Below, piece after piece: positions 1 to 12,802 of a stretch of 64,000 bases of DNA. Under the pieces are notes generated by a model. The model did not search any database and had not been told where the DNA came from. It saw only the letters and a program-made list of their open reading frames with translations. Every line of letters begins with the position of its first letter. Positions within the stretch are counted from its first letter, which is position 1. Source of the DNA: Tubulanus polymorphus (taxonomy: Eukaryota; Nemertea; Palaeonemertea; Tubulaniformes; Tubulanidae); the NCBI RefSeq assembly GCF_964204645.1, contig NC_134031.1:5067001-5131000 (forward strand). Direction: 5' to 3'. The position numbers and the translations under genes were made by a program.

Positions 1-1849
1 TTCGCTTTCGTAGCCTTTACAACCACGGTGGACGAACGGAACCAAAACCATCTTCTGATCGGTAGCTTCGTGAATACGCGAGTTTATGTGTATATAGAGT
101 TGATTTATATTTGTGATTTTTTCAGTGCGGTCCACGGTAAGGTTGTGTTACCGTCTGATAAGAACGACTCGTCTGTTCGTGAACAAAGCTGCATCCTCAA
201 TCGCTGACAGTCTATAGCAACTGCGCTAACTACTCGGTTGCCGAGAGCAGACGAATATTTCGATGAATGAAAAGTCGTTTTCACAAACGAATGAAGGGAA
301 AGAATTTCTCGGAGACGAGAAATATTGTCTAAACGCTCATCATTTCTGATCATATGTATTCTCATTTCATTTCGTGTTAGGTCCACGGGTTATATTTATT
401 CTATTTCTAATCAAAATCCGAGAACTATGGTATTTGCAACCCCGAGCATTTTAAACCGTTTCCATGTAATTCGAGGTTCAATCCGCGCGGTCTAACTCCG
501 GTATAGTGCGCATCGGTGTTAGGTTTCTTCGAGCAATTTCATCACAAAACGAGCGCTTTTATAGTGATTCGATTAATCCAGAAACTCATCTTTCCTCTCA
601 GCGCAAAAGCGTTTTCCGCAGTATTTCGTTTCGACCGGAACATAATACGTCGTTAAAAATGTGGTAAGCTGCAGTCGCAAATATTAGCGATGTTTACGAT
701 TTGAGAAAATTGTATCGAATTGAGTAGTTTCGCAACTCGGGTCTAGCTACTATTTTAACTTGACAAGGACCTCACAAGAGGGGGGTCGGGGGTGCGGACG
801 ACCGCCCTTTTTAAATCCAAGTTCCGCAATTGTCTACGTTCCAAATTTTGTCTTTTTCACATTCCGGAAATTTGATAAATATTTTGGCTTTAAAATACCC
901 TTTTCAAGCTTCGAATTTCGGAAATTAAGACTATCGAAAGTTTCAGAAAATTCCCTTTCGAGTTTCGAATTTCAAAAACCAAGACTATCTAAGGATATTC
1001 GAGCAATATCAAGAATTCAGAAATGCTCGTTTGCTTTCGGCGCTCGGCGAATACGGCGCGAAGTATGGCATACAGTTCCGCTTGTATTATTAATTCTGAC
1101 CTCCTTTAGGAAATCACCGAGACGCCCTCGAACACGACATGACCAAATCCGACCGCCAGTTATTCAAATCTCTTCTCAGGTTTTTCGTAGTCGAATATAT
1201 TCTAAAACTATAGGTGCAGGTCATTACGGGTAATAAAGTTTGGGGAATAATGATTGACATGCAGTTAGTCTGCGGTTATAGGCCCTGGTGTACCATGCTC
1301 CAACCTTATAAGTGACATGGTATCTCGGTGCTCCAACCAATCCTGTTAGAACTTTTTGATCAATTATTTCTATCAAATATGTTTCGCATATACCGAAATA
1401 TTAACGAGTAAATTTCGAATAAGGGACACTATAGGAGGTCGTGAAGAATCTTGACAGACGAAGCTTAATTTTCACAATATCGCAGCATCGTAGACATCGT
1501 GCCAAACGAAAGTAAACATTTACGGACATTTATTTTAGAGAGATCGTAAAATAGGTCAGAAAAACGTAAAAATCAAATAAACTTTAAAAAAAACGACGTC
1601 TAGGGAAAAATGATGTTTTGTTTCCCGACAAAAAATAAAAACGTTCGATTTTTTCCTTTGTAAAATCTATGATTGACGCTTGTCAAAAAGAGAAAAAAAC
1701 CGATTTGTATAAAGCGTGCAAAGAAACTAGCAGAAGTCCCACAGAAAATTATTGACTGAACACCTTGAGTGCATTGTTTAATGTATGTACGTGTGACTAT
1801 GTCGCACACAGTAGTTTTTGAGAAGAACAGTCACGAAATGAAATCTTAC
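1..1849. other. Noncoding or unassigned host DNA
   Basis: No gene is supported here. Frame 1 of the plus strand is open from the window edge to a stop near 206 but lacks a recognisable product or clear splice sites. Later exons of the minus-strand gene that starts at 1929 may lie here or beyond the left edge, but I could not identify one. Confidence 0.4.
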
Positions 1850-1929
1850 CTTATGCCGACGTGAGAATTTTCCTTAAACTTGCCGTCGTTACAGTTCACC
1901 ATGACGTAGTCCTGTTTGTAATCTCCCAT
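1850..1929 (-). CDS. Orphan first coding exon, unrecognised protein
   Basis: Reading the minus strand, an ATG at 1929 opens 26 codons of ordinary coding-like composition and runs into a consensus donor (AAG then GTAAGA) at 1849, leaving two bases of a split codon. The peptide begins MGDYKQDYVMVNCNDGK and is hydrophilic, with no signal peptide. I do not recognise the family. The G+C-richer codon choice (GTC, GAC, GGC) stands out from the surrounding A+T-rich DNA and is the main reason for calling it. Downstream exons would lie at lower coordinates and were not found, so the gene is probably cut by the left edge of the window. Confidence 0.35.
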
Positions 1930-3980
1930 CTTCGATAATGAAGATTAACCGCACGGAATACACGCGTATATTATCAAGATATGTAGCGCCTCTACCTACG
2001 ACCGCATTGCTAGCAACTAATGTACACGGTCACCTCATATTCTCTCTCCAACTGAGAATAAAAGATTATTAGAATGGACTGACTCCACGACGCTAAGCCG
2101 CAGCCTTCATTTATGATAATCCTTTTGAAACTAGAAGTGAATTGATACAGCCAGTCAATCAGCGCACGCGCGGTACGTATACATGCCGAGGAAACAGCCA
2201 CTGCCGCGGATCTCACCGAGCGCAAATTCTAGTTGAACAACCGCCGCGCCTTTTAAAACGAAACCCAATCCGTTGTCGGCAATTTGTAGCGAGTTTTTTT
2301 CTAGATACTCAAACGATAAACGGTTTAACTATACGAATCGTGCGAGTCGAATTATCGTCGACGATGGTTCTGAACGCTAGTGTCGAATGGATGAATGAAT
2401 CGAAGCGTTAGAAGTGATAGAATGACGTGAGTGAGAGGTATCGACGCCGCCGCGCATGAACCTGCGGTATATTTGAGGTTTGCTAAAGCCTCGAGCGCGA
2501 GCCTATGCGGCGATCTTTCGATTTTCTCGAATATAAGCCGTTCACAAATTTCAAATAAATACAAGCGACGATTTTCGCTGGAATCAACACCACTCAGATC
2601 AAATCCTTTTTTGATGAGCTTAAATTAATTTCCTTCGAAGCGACTACACGACCCGATTCAATCGTTTCCAATGATGATTCTGTAGGTATAATCGAAATGG
2701 ATAGTTTAGTTACCAGAAATGAGTTTCGTTTATTCCACGCAGTCCTGGATCTCTGCCCGAAAAGAACATACGCGATTAACTAAATGTTTAAAACTTATGT
2801 TATACAAACAACTACCGTTGAAATAATTTACGCCGTGAATTTAAAATAAACATTTCTTATTTGAACAATATTTCGATCCACTTCGAATGCAGTATATAGA
2901 AAAACTTCGCGATACTTGACACATTTTGACATTTTTTCCACCATTCTTATCATAAAGCAAACGACCACCAAGATCGCGTTCGTTCCCTGTATACGATCTA
3001 TCCGAGAATTATTCTGGCGCTTGTTTTCATCACCGCAAATGATTTAACCACAACCGCGGCTTTCCGATATTCAAGCGAGGTCAACTCGTCGGACTTTCCA
3101 AGGTCGAACCGAATGCGACATCACGTTGGAGAGTGTGTAATTCGAATTGCTGATAAGTGAACGCTTGGAAAAAAGTCGAAATCTAAATCTCTTAAAGCTA
3201 TCAGATTTTAAATTGGTCGGCACTTACGAATTGAAATTTTCCATCGATAATCCTATTAGGGCCTAAGTGTTTACGGATATCCAATCTTTCCGCGCAAAAA
3301 CACCATATCATCACAACTTTTGATTTCGAGTTCTTTCTTCGAGGGGCTTGCTTACAAATAATCCGCTGTTCAAATAAAAATTCATCGACTCGAAAATATT
3401 TTATAAAAAAGATTTTATCGCGCCGTCGTGTCGTGGGATATATACACTTAGAGAGGGTAAACAATGCGCACTGGAATATCAATTTAACCGGAACTCCAAA
3501 ACCAGCCGCGGCGTGTTCAAACAACAAAATATTTGCTCAGTTAAAGACGATTTTTGTTGTTCTATGAATGGAGTACGTATAGTTTTAAAAACGCTCGTTA
3601 TTGGCCTTATGACGGCAAAACCGACGTATCCAACCCAGCGTATATAATCCCCGTATTGTACGGGGCGGTAGGAACTATTAGCAGCCTAATTAAAAAGTAA
3701 ACGCCTCGTATGGACGTAGTTTCTACAATGAGACACGTATACTGCGTGACTGTCGAGCCTCTCCGCACCCGACCGGGCGCTAGGTATGTCCGTTTTAGTA
3801 CGGCGTACGGAAAAGTCTCGTGTGCCTGCCTGAAATCACACCCGCTACGGGGGGTTCTATGAAGTGGCTTTGCATTTAGCATTCCGCGCCCCGTGTGGCT
3901 TCTACCCCGTGCAAAAAAAACGTCTGAGCTATAGAATGTCTGAGCGTCACGGCTGGGCATTCAACATTTGAATTTAAAAG

Positions 3981-4067
3981 TACGATCTACCGTCTAATTT
4001 TCGAAATGACATTGATAGTTTTAAATCTCGTCTGAAAACATTTCATTTCAAAGAACGTATTCGATAG
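3981..4067 (+). pseudogene. Relic of a retroelement reverse-transcriptase C-terminus
   Basis: An in-frame stretch ending in TAG at 4065-4067 reads YDLPSNFRND followed by IDSFKSRLKTF. The pattern LP..(I/F)R....SFK..LKT.F is the usual last part of many non-LTR retrotransposon ORF2 proteins. Nothing upstream in the same frame continues the reverse transcriptase, so this would be a 5'-truncated dead copy. The call rests on a short motif only. Confidence 0.3.
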
Positions 4068-5315
4068 CGATTTCGACGTGTTTTTGCAGCCTAATTATTC
4101 TCATCGTAAACCGCAATCGGGCGCAGTGTAGTGCGGTTTATAAATGTGTTTTATTATCATCATTTTATAAAAAAGATCGAAAGATTGAGATAAATCCTAA
4201 CGAAACAACGTTACCCGCGTCAATGACTTTCTGAGAAATCGAACGACGTCGAATTTGAAAAAGGGAAACGACGTGAAATTACTGAAAAATGTAGTGAACG
4301 AGAGCGTAATTCTACGCGTCGACTGTGGCCTCTATTCCCACCACCCACTACCGATGAAAATACCCCACGCAGTAACATAATTGAAACAAATTAACGCGAT
4401 TTTTTCCGAGAAAAATACCGCTCAATGCTAACACCTTTTAACTTCGCCCTGACAAAAGAAAACGTGACAAAATGTCTCGCTTTTCCCGCTAATTTTGCGA
4501 ATAATAGCATTTCTAAAATTGATACTCAAGTGCGCGCTATGCGTGACGTAGATATTTTTGTCTCTGACGTCACGGCATGCTTCTTCTTCCACGCGGCGTT
4601 TCGACTTGACAACTCTAGAGAAACACGTCTGAAAAAATCGAGAGATATACCCGATAATATTTCGACGTATTCGGGCTCGAATATCCTTCCCGAACGATAG
4701 GAAAAATATAGGCTTGACAGCCTTCCTAATTTGATACGTAAACACCTTTTGCCGATTTGATATGCGATATCGTTATAATTGTGTTATTCATCGCAGTTGT
4801 GCGACCCCGGAACCTATTTTATCGAATTATGACGATCAAAACGAATGGAAAGCATCGCGATTAGTGAAATCGACAGGTTTCGTCTGTTAACCAAAACAAT
4901 ATTTCGACAAACTGTTTATTTTGTATATATACGCGATTTCAATACGCGATATCGTTTTCGCGACCGTTTGACTGGGTTTCATCCGCGTCTATATAATCGA
5001 ATCAACGCCGGTCGGATCTTCAATCGGGTCGTCGTGTATTCGGATACCGCCATCGGAATTGCATCAATCACCAGAAATAAACGCGATTATCCTCGTGAAC
5101 CCGACTGATCGAACGTTTGCAGTTTATACAATTCAATAACGACACCGATCGAAACAAACAACTTGTTCCTAAACATTCGGTCCTGAATGCACTATGCATT
5201 CGCTGCTAAAATGATGTCGAATTTCACTGAATCTGACACTTAGTCAATATCTCAAAAAGGGCATTAGAATTTCGTCGTTTTTTTTCGATACGCACCAATG
5301 GGAAACCTCCGACGC

Positions 5316-5480
5316 TAACTGTGGCAATCGAGGATTCCGCTTATGGCTAGCGAGGATCCACCAGGTTCGCTAGCAATTCAGTCTACATTTCACTTAACAT
5401 CGAATAAACCTTTCTCACAAATGAACGATTATTAATGAAAACTATACCGATATCCGAGTAGAAAAATGAATTTAATGTAT
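5316..5480. repeat. Interspersed repeat family R1, copy 1
   Basis: The core GAGGATCCACCAGGTTCGCTAG, preceded by GTGGCAATCGAGGATTC, recurs in modified form at about 26345, 32650 and 39690, followed each time by a similar tail containing CATTTC and GAATAAA-like words. Four diverged copies in one window mark a short dispersed repeat of unknown class, possibly a SINE or MITE. Confidence 0.6.
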
Positions 5481-7801
5481 ATTTTGTAGGTCAGATCCCC
5501 AATGACAGATCCCCAAAATATGTTAATGACCATGTTCGTTTTAGTTTCACTTTGAATGCGAGATTGCTGAATTTCGGTTTATACAGTATACGAGCTATCC
5601 TTGGGACGAACAGTTTTTGATTGAGATTGAACTCAAGTCAAAATTTCGTTCATTTCAATTATTCAAGTACCGTCGGATCAAATTTAACATTCATCCTGAT
5701 AGGTTTCTGAATGCATTCTCGATTAGAACGAATCGTCTTGTATCGGTAGAGTCGGTATCTCGATGGGATTGAGTTGGCGTTCAGCTTCGGCTCGGGCATA
5801 TCTGTTCCGCGTTAAATGCGGGAAACAGAGAGAGCAGCGGTATCGGTGAGGCATGGGATAACACCATCGATTCCGATTTATCTAATTTTGATAACAAGCC
5901 GATACATCATTATCAGTATCGCGTTCATCACAGAGGTAGAGAGGAGAAAAGGGCGGAATCCCATTGCTGAAAAAAACAACATACACACAAAGAATCTTCA
6001 AAGCTTTGAGAGTATCAAAATCTGGCCGACCTCAAACATTTTGAGCCATCTTTCTTAGCCTTTGAGAACGGAGCATTGCCACGGGAATAGGTTCGCTTGC
6101 ACAGATACTGCTTTATCCGAACCCGGCTTTAAATAAAGCAGGTCGAAAACCTCGATAGAAACCTACTTGAATTACGTTTTCATTGTGCAATTTAGCAGCG
6201 CGTAAATTAACACGTCGCGTTGTTCAGAATGTCTCCGAAAATAACCTCGCTCCTCCCGTTAACACATTCGAAGGTATATCTCATGATTGTCCAGTAATGA
6301 AAATAATCAACAGCGTATTTGTAAATTTCAATTTTAAGATTGGACATCCACGACTTTCACATTCATAGATATTGTATGGCACGATGTGGTATTAATATGA
6401 ATCGCAATGATGAATACATGTAGTTACATTTAATTAATGGTGACTTTGTTATCGACTCTAAGCGCGTTGTAATTGTATAAGTTGGTTTAAACCCGGACCC
6501 GTAGCGTGGAGGGTTCGGGGGTTCAAACGAACCATCCACACATAAAATAGGCTCCGCTAATTTTCAATCCAAAAGGAAATACCAGGAGAAACATTACACT
6601 TAAAACATTACACGTATAATATCAGATTGGTTCATTCATTCAGACCTTCGTTATATCAACAGACATCACTCAGACGCCATAATATCTGAGCATCAGAATT
6701 AAAATCTTTCAATGAGGAAGGCACCAAATCCCCGTTCAGTTACAGCCATGTTAAAATACGTACTCGCATATTTCGCACCTTTCTGAACTAATATCGTTAC
6801 AGCGTATAAATCGGGTCATGATATATATACAAACTGTAGTCCAAGATTCACCGAACAAAAAAATGAAAGCGACTAGTCTAGCACTAGTCAGGCTAGGTAG
6901 TTTAGTCCATTGTCACTTAAGACTGTACTACGGGATCGACTCGGACTTGAAGTAAGTAAGTAGATACATATACCTTGTTAAATTGATGAAAGAATGAAAA
7001 GAAATAGTTTTACTCTAAAGATTACTCACTCGCTAGGACTCAGAATCTGGACAGTACTACTGGTCAAACCGTTATCATCCGTCAGGTCCTTATTCACCGA
7101 ATACTTGCTCGAGAACATAGTGGCAGCGATAGACCTATACATAAAGATATATCACACTTTATTTCCTTTGCTAATAAAACCCCAAAACACACAACAGTTC
7201 TTGTTGTCTTTTTACTATAGGTACTATAGGTATGTATTTGTATTCTTTTCTTCTAAGAAATGGGCGCGTGCAAAAAGCAAATAGACAAGAAACAAAGAAA
7301 ACCAGTATTAGATAATATGTTATATGCTAAAAGTTAACTCTTTCAATTGAAGTGCCGATGCAGGCTTATTGACAGACGACAGTATTACTTGACCTGAAAA
7401 AAGGAAATTCTCCCATGGAAGTTTCTCCCAGCATAGTTTTCGACGAAGCATCGCTGTTATTACTTATCAGTATTTGTTTCTACGACCCTAAACGCCCTGG
7501 TGATTGTACAGTCTTTATGGCTATGTTTAGGCCCATATCACCAATTTGCTTAATAATATATTCATCTTGTTTCATGTATTTTTATATAATTCTTAACTGA
7601 TGTTGAAATAAATATCATAATGTACTGAAATTTATTGTATAGAATTGTATCGTATCTGATAGCTTGGTCAGAGACTTACCGGACTTGTAGCGCAATAGTA
7701 GTATACACACTAGTAGACGCATTTAAGATTCGAACATTTATCCTTATCTGAGCTTATACTTGAACTCTAGTTTTGCACGGGCAAAATGTCATTCAACGAT
7801 C

Positions 7802-7803
<2 letters not shown>

Positions 7804-7848
<45 letters not shown>
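7804..7848. repeat. (TA)n microsatellite
   Basis: An uninterrupted run of alternating T and A of about 45 bases, preceded by a short GTGTGT stretch. A second, shorter TA run lies near 8057. Confidence 0.95.
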
Positions 7849-7849
<1 letters not shown>

Positions 7850-9244
7850 CGTACTCGTTACAAGCAATAATGACTGCATAAAATACCGGTATGAAAGTAG
7901 CCCACCGCATCGCGAGGTCAAATGAATATTCCAATGAACTAACCGATACAGTATAGCGTTTTTCCATGTCTAAAGGTAGATAGGTATATATACTACCAAT
8001 AACAGTTAACAAACATTAATTTCTTGAAAAAATGTCTACCATTAAGATGGGTCCATTATATATATATATATACAACAAGCAAGTTTATGCATATAAGACT
8101 AAATTATCTAGCCTTATAAATTTATGGCAATCCATAATCTTTAATTTTGTGTCCTCTTCTACATTTCTCGGTTTGAGTTCCATTTCTCATTTCTCCGAAA
8201 CTTCGGGCCCTATTCCATAGTTTTGGTCAGAATTCTAATCATTCATCCCGATGGAAATGTAGATATATACCTGTTCCACATTTGCGGACCACCATTGCAT
8301 CCAATAGGTAGATAGCGAACAGATCATCTACTTTATGGCGTAGAGAAAGGTGAAACTTCGCAATGAATCGCGAAAGGAGAGTGAAATAATTTTGATAAAT
8401 TTCCAAATTACTCTATCTAAAGTTTTTCGGCTTCGTTAATGAAGAGAAAGATTATGCGGTTAAAACCCATTAAGCACAAATTCAAAAGATTATAAGCAGA
8501 ATTTAGCATTCCGAAATTTGAAGATCAAAAGTTTCGAATTCAGCGATCCTCGTCACATGTGTGAGGGAATAACTAAAACGGAAGGTTCATATACATCGGG
8601 AGAACGAGTTCATTGAGTAAATTTGATTTAGAAAACAGAATACTTGTATAATACTTCGAGAATCTTTGATGCAACGGCTGCCGAACTGGACGTAGTAGAT
8701 CGGAACTGTTACCTGCATGTTTGAACAATCAATCAAACGTCTTCGTTGAGATCTGCTCTGCAGAATCTCTTCACCGGAGTTTTTATACGGTGCTTAAAAA
8801 CGATACTCGATTATCTCGAGAGGACTATCCGGTTGCAAGACTTACCGAGTAATTAAACATTCGATGATTCCTCGATCTTTAATGATTACCACACGATAAT
8901 TGGCAGCTGTCAATCAAAACAGTGATACGTATCCTCGTTAACGGGAGCGGCCGCAGTTGATTGCGAACGAACCGCGTGCTCTTTCAACTGAAAATTGCCC
9001 GTCGTAGCGTGTGATATTTTAATTAACGACAAAGCAAATATTAATAGGTTAATTTGGCTAAGTGATATAATTAGGTCATCATTAACTGCGGTTTCATGAC
9101 AAATAATCACGGTATCACGCGATGAAGTCGTACCCCGACAATTATGTTTCATCAACACAGATTCATTGAGCTCTCGCCTTTTTCTGATTTTTTTTCACGA
9201 AGAATGCAATGAATCTTGAGTGAGAAAAACCGTACGATCGTCGC

Positions 9245-9345
9245 ATCTTTGCCCATTCTCCCCCAGCAGGGATTCGAACCTAATGGTATCGATATTGCCA
9301 CGGTACGAACTCCTGTTACACTAGAGCGAATGCGCAGCTACATGC
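9245..9345 (-). repeat. tRNA-derived SINE head, minus strand
   Basis: On the minus strand the sequence contains CTCTAGTGTAACAGG, like a tRNA A box, and GGTTCGAATCCC, a B box, about 45 bases apart. The ends do not pair into a convincing acceptor stem, so it is better read as a tRNA-derived SINE head than as a functional tRNA gene. Confidence 0.55.
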
Positions 9346-9539
9346 GCTGCTTAGATTATGTCATTATTAGCCAATCATAAATCCCATTTTATTTTAGTCT
9401 TATTAGTCCCATTTTTTGGCCTCAGCGATTATACAACGAGCAATCTGATTGGTGCCGCAAGTTTTCGCGCGGCAAACCTGCGCATGCACCCGGTCTGGTG
9501 TGAAAGTAGAATAGCTGATAACTGAAGGTAGATACCGGC

Positions 9540-9730
9540 AACCAGTCAAGCGTGGCAGGCGTTCGTGCCGTGGCTGAGTGTAGCGATGCCACCGGGTTTC
9601 GAATCCCTGCCGGGGAGGATGATTTTTGCCGTGCTTTGCATCGTGGTCCTTCGTGCCCTATTTGGAAAAGCAATAGATATTTCCAAGGACCATGTACGTA
9701 GACTAGAGTTTATACTCTAGTCTATATGTT
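9540..9730 (+). repeat. tRNA-derived SINE with terminal palindrome
   Basis: Plus-strand GTGGCTGAGTGT (A-box-like) and GGTTTCGAATCCC (B-box-like) are spaced as in a tRNA promoter. The unit ends in the short perfect inverted repeat GACTAGAGT-TTAT-ACTCTAGTC near 9701-9722. It sits about 200 bp from the minus-strand SINE head at 9245. Confidence 0.55.
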
Positions 9731-10607
9731 CACGATCAGGTTTAAGATTGTATTCTTTTGTATACTTTTATTTGCAATCGTGTTTTATGTCAAGGGGAAA
9801 TGAAATTAAGTAATTATGAAATTTCTAGATCTTACTAGTCAAACACTGATATACGTCCTAACGGCATCGTCTTCTTGGTCGGATCAGACTGCAGACTCTT
9901 TTTCCATATTCCGCTCGTTTGACTTTCTGAATCAGCAAGCTGAACAGAATGATACGTATCGCTGGGACACACTTTCGTTTTAGATAGCTATCACACTTCC
10001 CTCAACCTACCCTTTAACATGCCTCGCCCTAGCATTTCACTCACATACGAGCGATCATCTCAACCAGCAATCCAGTCGGTTGAGCTCTCTACATGGTGCA
10101 TATGATGCCATCTAACGTATTGACATCCAACATTCCATCAGCATTCCCGGATTATAGTTTTGGAAAATGGGTCGATGTACCTGCAGTGATGCGTACTCCT
10201 GTAGTAGTGAGGTTAGGGAAAGGGGATGAGCCATTGTACTAGTGGACCTGTTACGGTATCAGCTTACTAGTGAGGGTCCAGTTCTAGCGGGGCTCTTTTT
10301 TGTTTTTTGTGAGAGTCCTGTTCAACTGAGGCAGGGCCGTCCCTAGTTAATCGAGCAGCATCTCTCATTCCGTACAAAGTATTATGATAGTTAATTCAGC
10401 TGGTTCGATGTATTGAGTTTGTTTACACCGGTGCGTTCACTATTCGACAGAAATTCGAGTCAGAATTCTACTTTGAAACCCGTATCCATTTCACTTCAAC
10501 AACCTGTTAGGTCTGACTCTAATGAAAATATGTCTATAGTTTTCTTTGATATTCCGTTTTGAATACAAACATACACAGCCCCGGTGGTGACATGGTGAGA
10601 TATATAA

Positions 10608-10722
10608 CTTCTTCTTGGGAGCGAAAAGTTTTTCGTTTGACAAAAAATTTTTCTTGAGAACGAAACAATCCTTTCGCGGAAACGAAATATTTTTCGTGGG
10701 AACGAAACAATCTTTTCGAAAT
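10608..10722. repeat. Degenerate short tandem repeat, self-complementary units
   Basis: Five diverged units of roughly 23 bases alternate between forms like GAACGAAACAATCTTTTCG and GAAACGAAATATTTTTCG. Each contains CGAAA and TTTCG words that can fold on themselves. No coding potential is credible despite small open frames on both strands. Confidence 0.6.
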
Positions 10723-12802
10723 CAATCAAAACTTATGTTTCAAAAAAGAGCGAAAATTATCGCAACAAATCGGGAACTCGAGAGACCGCCACAAAATGGC
10801 TCCTAGAAACTGGAAACTTAGGGTAGGTAAAATCATATTTTTTGTTTGGTTGATCGCTGCAGAAGCCCTGTTTAACAGAGCGAGTTTCATTGGACATGAT
10901 AACACGATAATGAACATTTAACTAAGGGCGAAGTTAACTAAACTACACTTTGCTTTTTTTGTAAAAATAAACATCTGGCAGAAGCGTCATTTCCAGTTAA
11001 ATTCGCCGCTCTATCGGACTTCTTGCGTACATATTCGGCCGTAATTTCCTAACAGCAATTAAAAATTGCATTGTACCGATACTTTCTCATTAGGCAATGC
11101 GCACTGGAGACTGGTTATATCGAAGGTAAGTTGTTATTTTCGCAGCTGTTTTAAGGTAAGTCTATAGTAGCATCTCAGTAGGAAGCTAGCTCACTTATCA
11201 TCGCTACTTATCACGGTGCAGTTCGATTCGATTCGTTTTTCGTTAGTTTCGGCGCGCATGGATTTTTTTCCTGTTCTTCGGTCGTTTGTGTTTCGTTTCT
11301 ATACAGCCATTAAAGTTTAAAAGCAGATTATACTAGTAACGTTTCGGGTGGCAACTCAGCCTGATGAATAAATGGTTTTAATGTGTAGTTAAACGCCGAA
11401 AAACTGGTTAAACAACATTAATGACCGTTTCTTTACGTAGAACAAGACAAAGATGTAAATATCAACGATCTCATATTTAAAGCGAACCAGGGTGCCAAAA
11501 ATACACATCGCTTCGTTGGTAAATGAAGTCTCATGGGTTTCGCAGAGTTCGGAAGGATTGTCTTGTTCTAAGAATTACCGAGGGTGCAAATATATCTCAT
11601 TGGTTTTTTAGTAGTGAACACCAAAACGAAGGACATTAGGTAAGTAATTGCTAAATATTTCGTAGAAAGAAATCACGCCAATAGGATTTATCTCGATAGC
11701 ACTGGCAACTTAATAATGAAAATTACAGCAGCTTAAAGGAACAAATGAGATTGCGGTGAATCTAAAAAAACCACAATTTCTACGACCAAAATCACAAGTT
11801 GAATCCCGAATTTCGAATTAAACCTCGAAAAGACTTACACGTACATTTAAAGATATGCTTATGAAATACATTATAACTTTCTTTTATTATTAAGAAATCA
11901 AAATGTTCAGGAAATGTATCTTTATCTACGCAGCCCGATAGCTATACGTTCGGTTCATTTGGTCGGATTGAAGGCATTGAGAGGCGTAATCTGAAAACCA
12001 AGCTAAAATTCTTCGGATAAATTCAAATGATTACTCCAAGGTCTGACTGACATTGCACCGCATCCCTTCTCTAGGTTATTCACACTATGATATTCAGAAC
12101 GCAATCAGAGACCGTTCTCTTCATTCTATTCGATATGATGAGTTTCACGTTCGTAATCGGTTGGACAATGGTAGTAGCTGTTCTAGGCGTATAATGGATT
12201 TTTTCTTTTCCAGACCCGCATTACACAAAATCACACGTACTATATAATATATACCTAAAGTGACAAAATATCTTATATTTAGAATTGGAAATTGCAACGA
12301 ATTCAATTCTATGATATCATACCTGGAATTCATGTGAATACGAAATACATATATTTCCCTAATTTGCTTACATTTTTTACTTCAGATAACATGGGAAAAT
12401 AGCAAGTTCATTCAAGCGAGATGAAGCAACCCGGGACACCACCGAGCGTTTCCTAAACGCAGCTGACTTTCTACAGAACTCTGCGCTTATAGTTGCATCT
12501 CAGCTGAACTATACAGTTAACATTCGAGTTAAGTCTTTATTTGCTACGTCTGGACGGATTTTCAGAAATCCTAGTTATTAAACGAACGTATGTTTACGAT
12601 CTCAACGATGTAATCAAGGCGAAAACGACATATGCCGATAATCTTGTAACTAAAAACTAAGAAAATGCGATGTTTCAGTAGATTTTTCTTAACGGATTTC
12701 GTAGATTCGTAAAAATATCACTCGGTCTTTTTTATACTGAAAGGCTACGTACGAGGGAATTGAAAATATTTTTCGCGATTTACGTTTAAAATCGATGTAG
12801 AA

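Larger units (their letters stand above)
1930..12802. other. Long intergenic region with scattered repeats
   Basis: Apart from the separately listed repeats and one reverse-transcriptase relic, I see no supportable exon in this 10.9-kb stretch. Several open frames of 60-117 codons occur on both strands, but they lack splice signals, family motifs or coding-type composition. The stretch just upstream of 12803 presumably holds the promoter and 5' UTR of the TRIM45-like gene, with no clear core promoter visible. Confidence 0.5.

Noticed and set aside
760-1233. 157-codon open frame on the plus strand
   Set aside because: It is built from repeated FEFRKLRLSK/FEFQKPRLSK-like words of an imperfect DNA repeat, with no family resemblance or splice context.
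3607-3960. 117-codon open frame on the minus strand
   Set aside because: Composition and lack of motifs suggest chance in a G+C-richer patch.
4425-4745. Overlapping sense and antisense frames of about 100 codons
   Set aside because: They shadow each other, and neither gives recognisable protein text.
9250-9335. Possible functional tRNA gene on the minus strand
   Set aside because: A and B box words are present, but the acceptor and anticodon stems do not pair convincingly.
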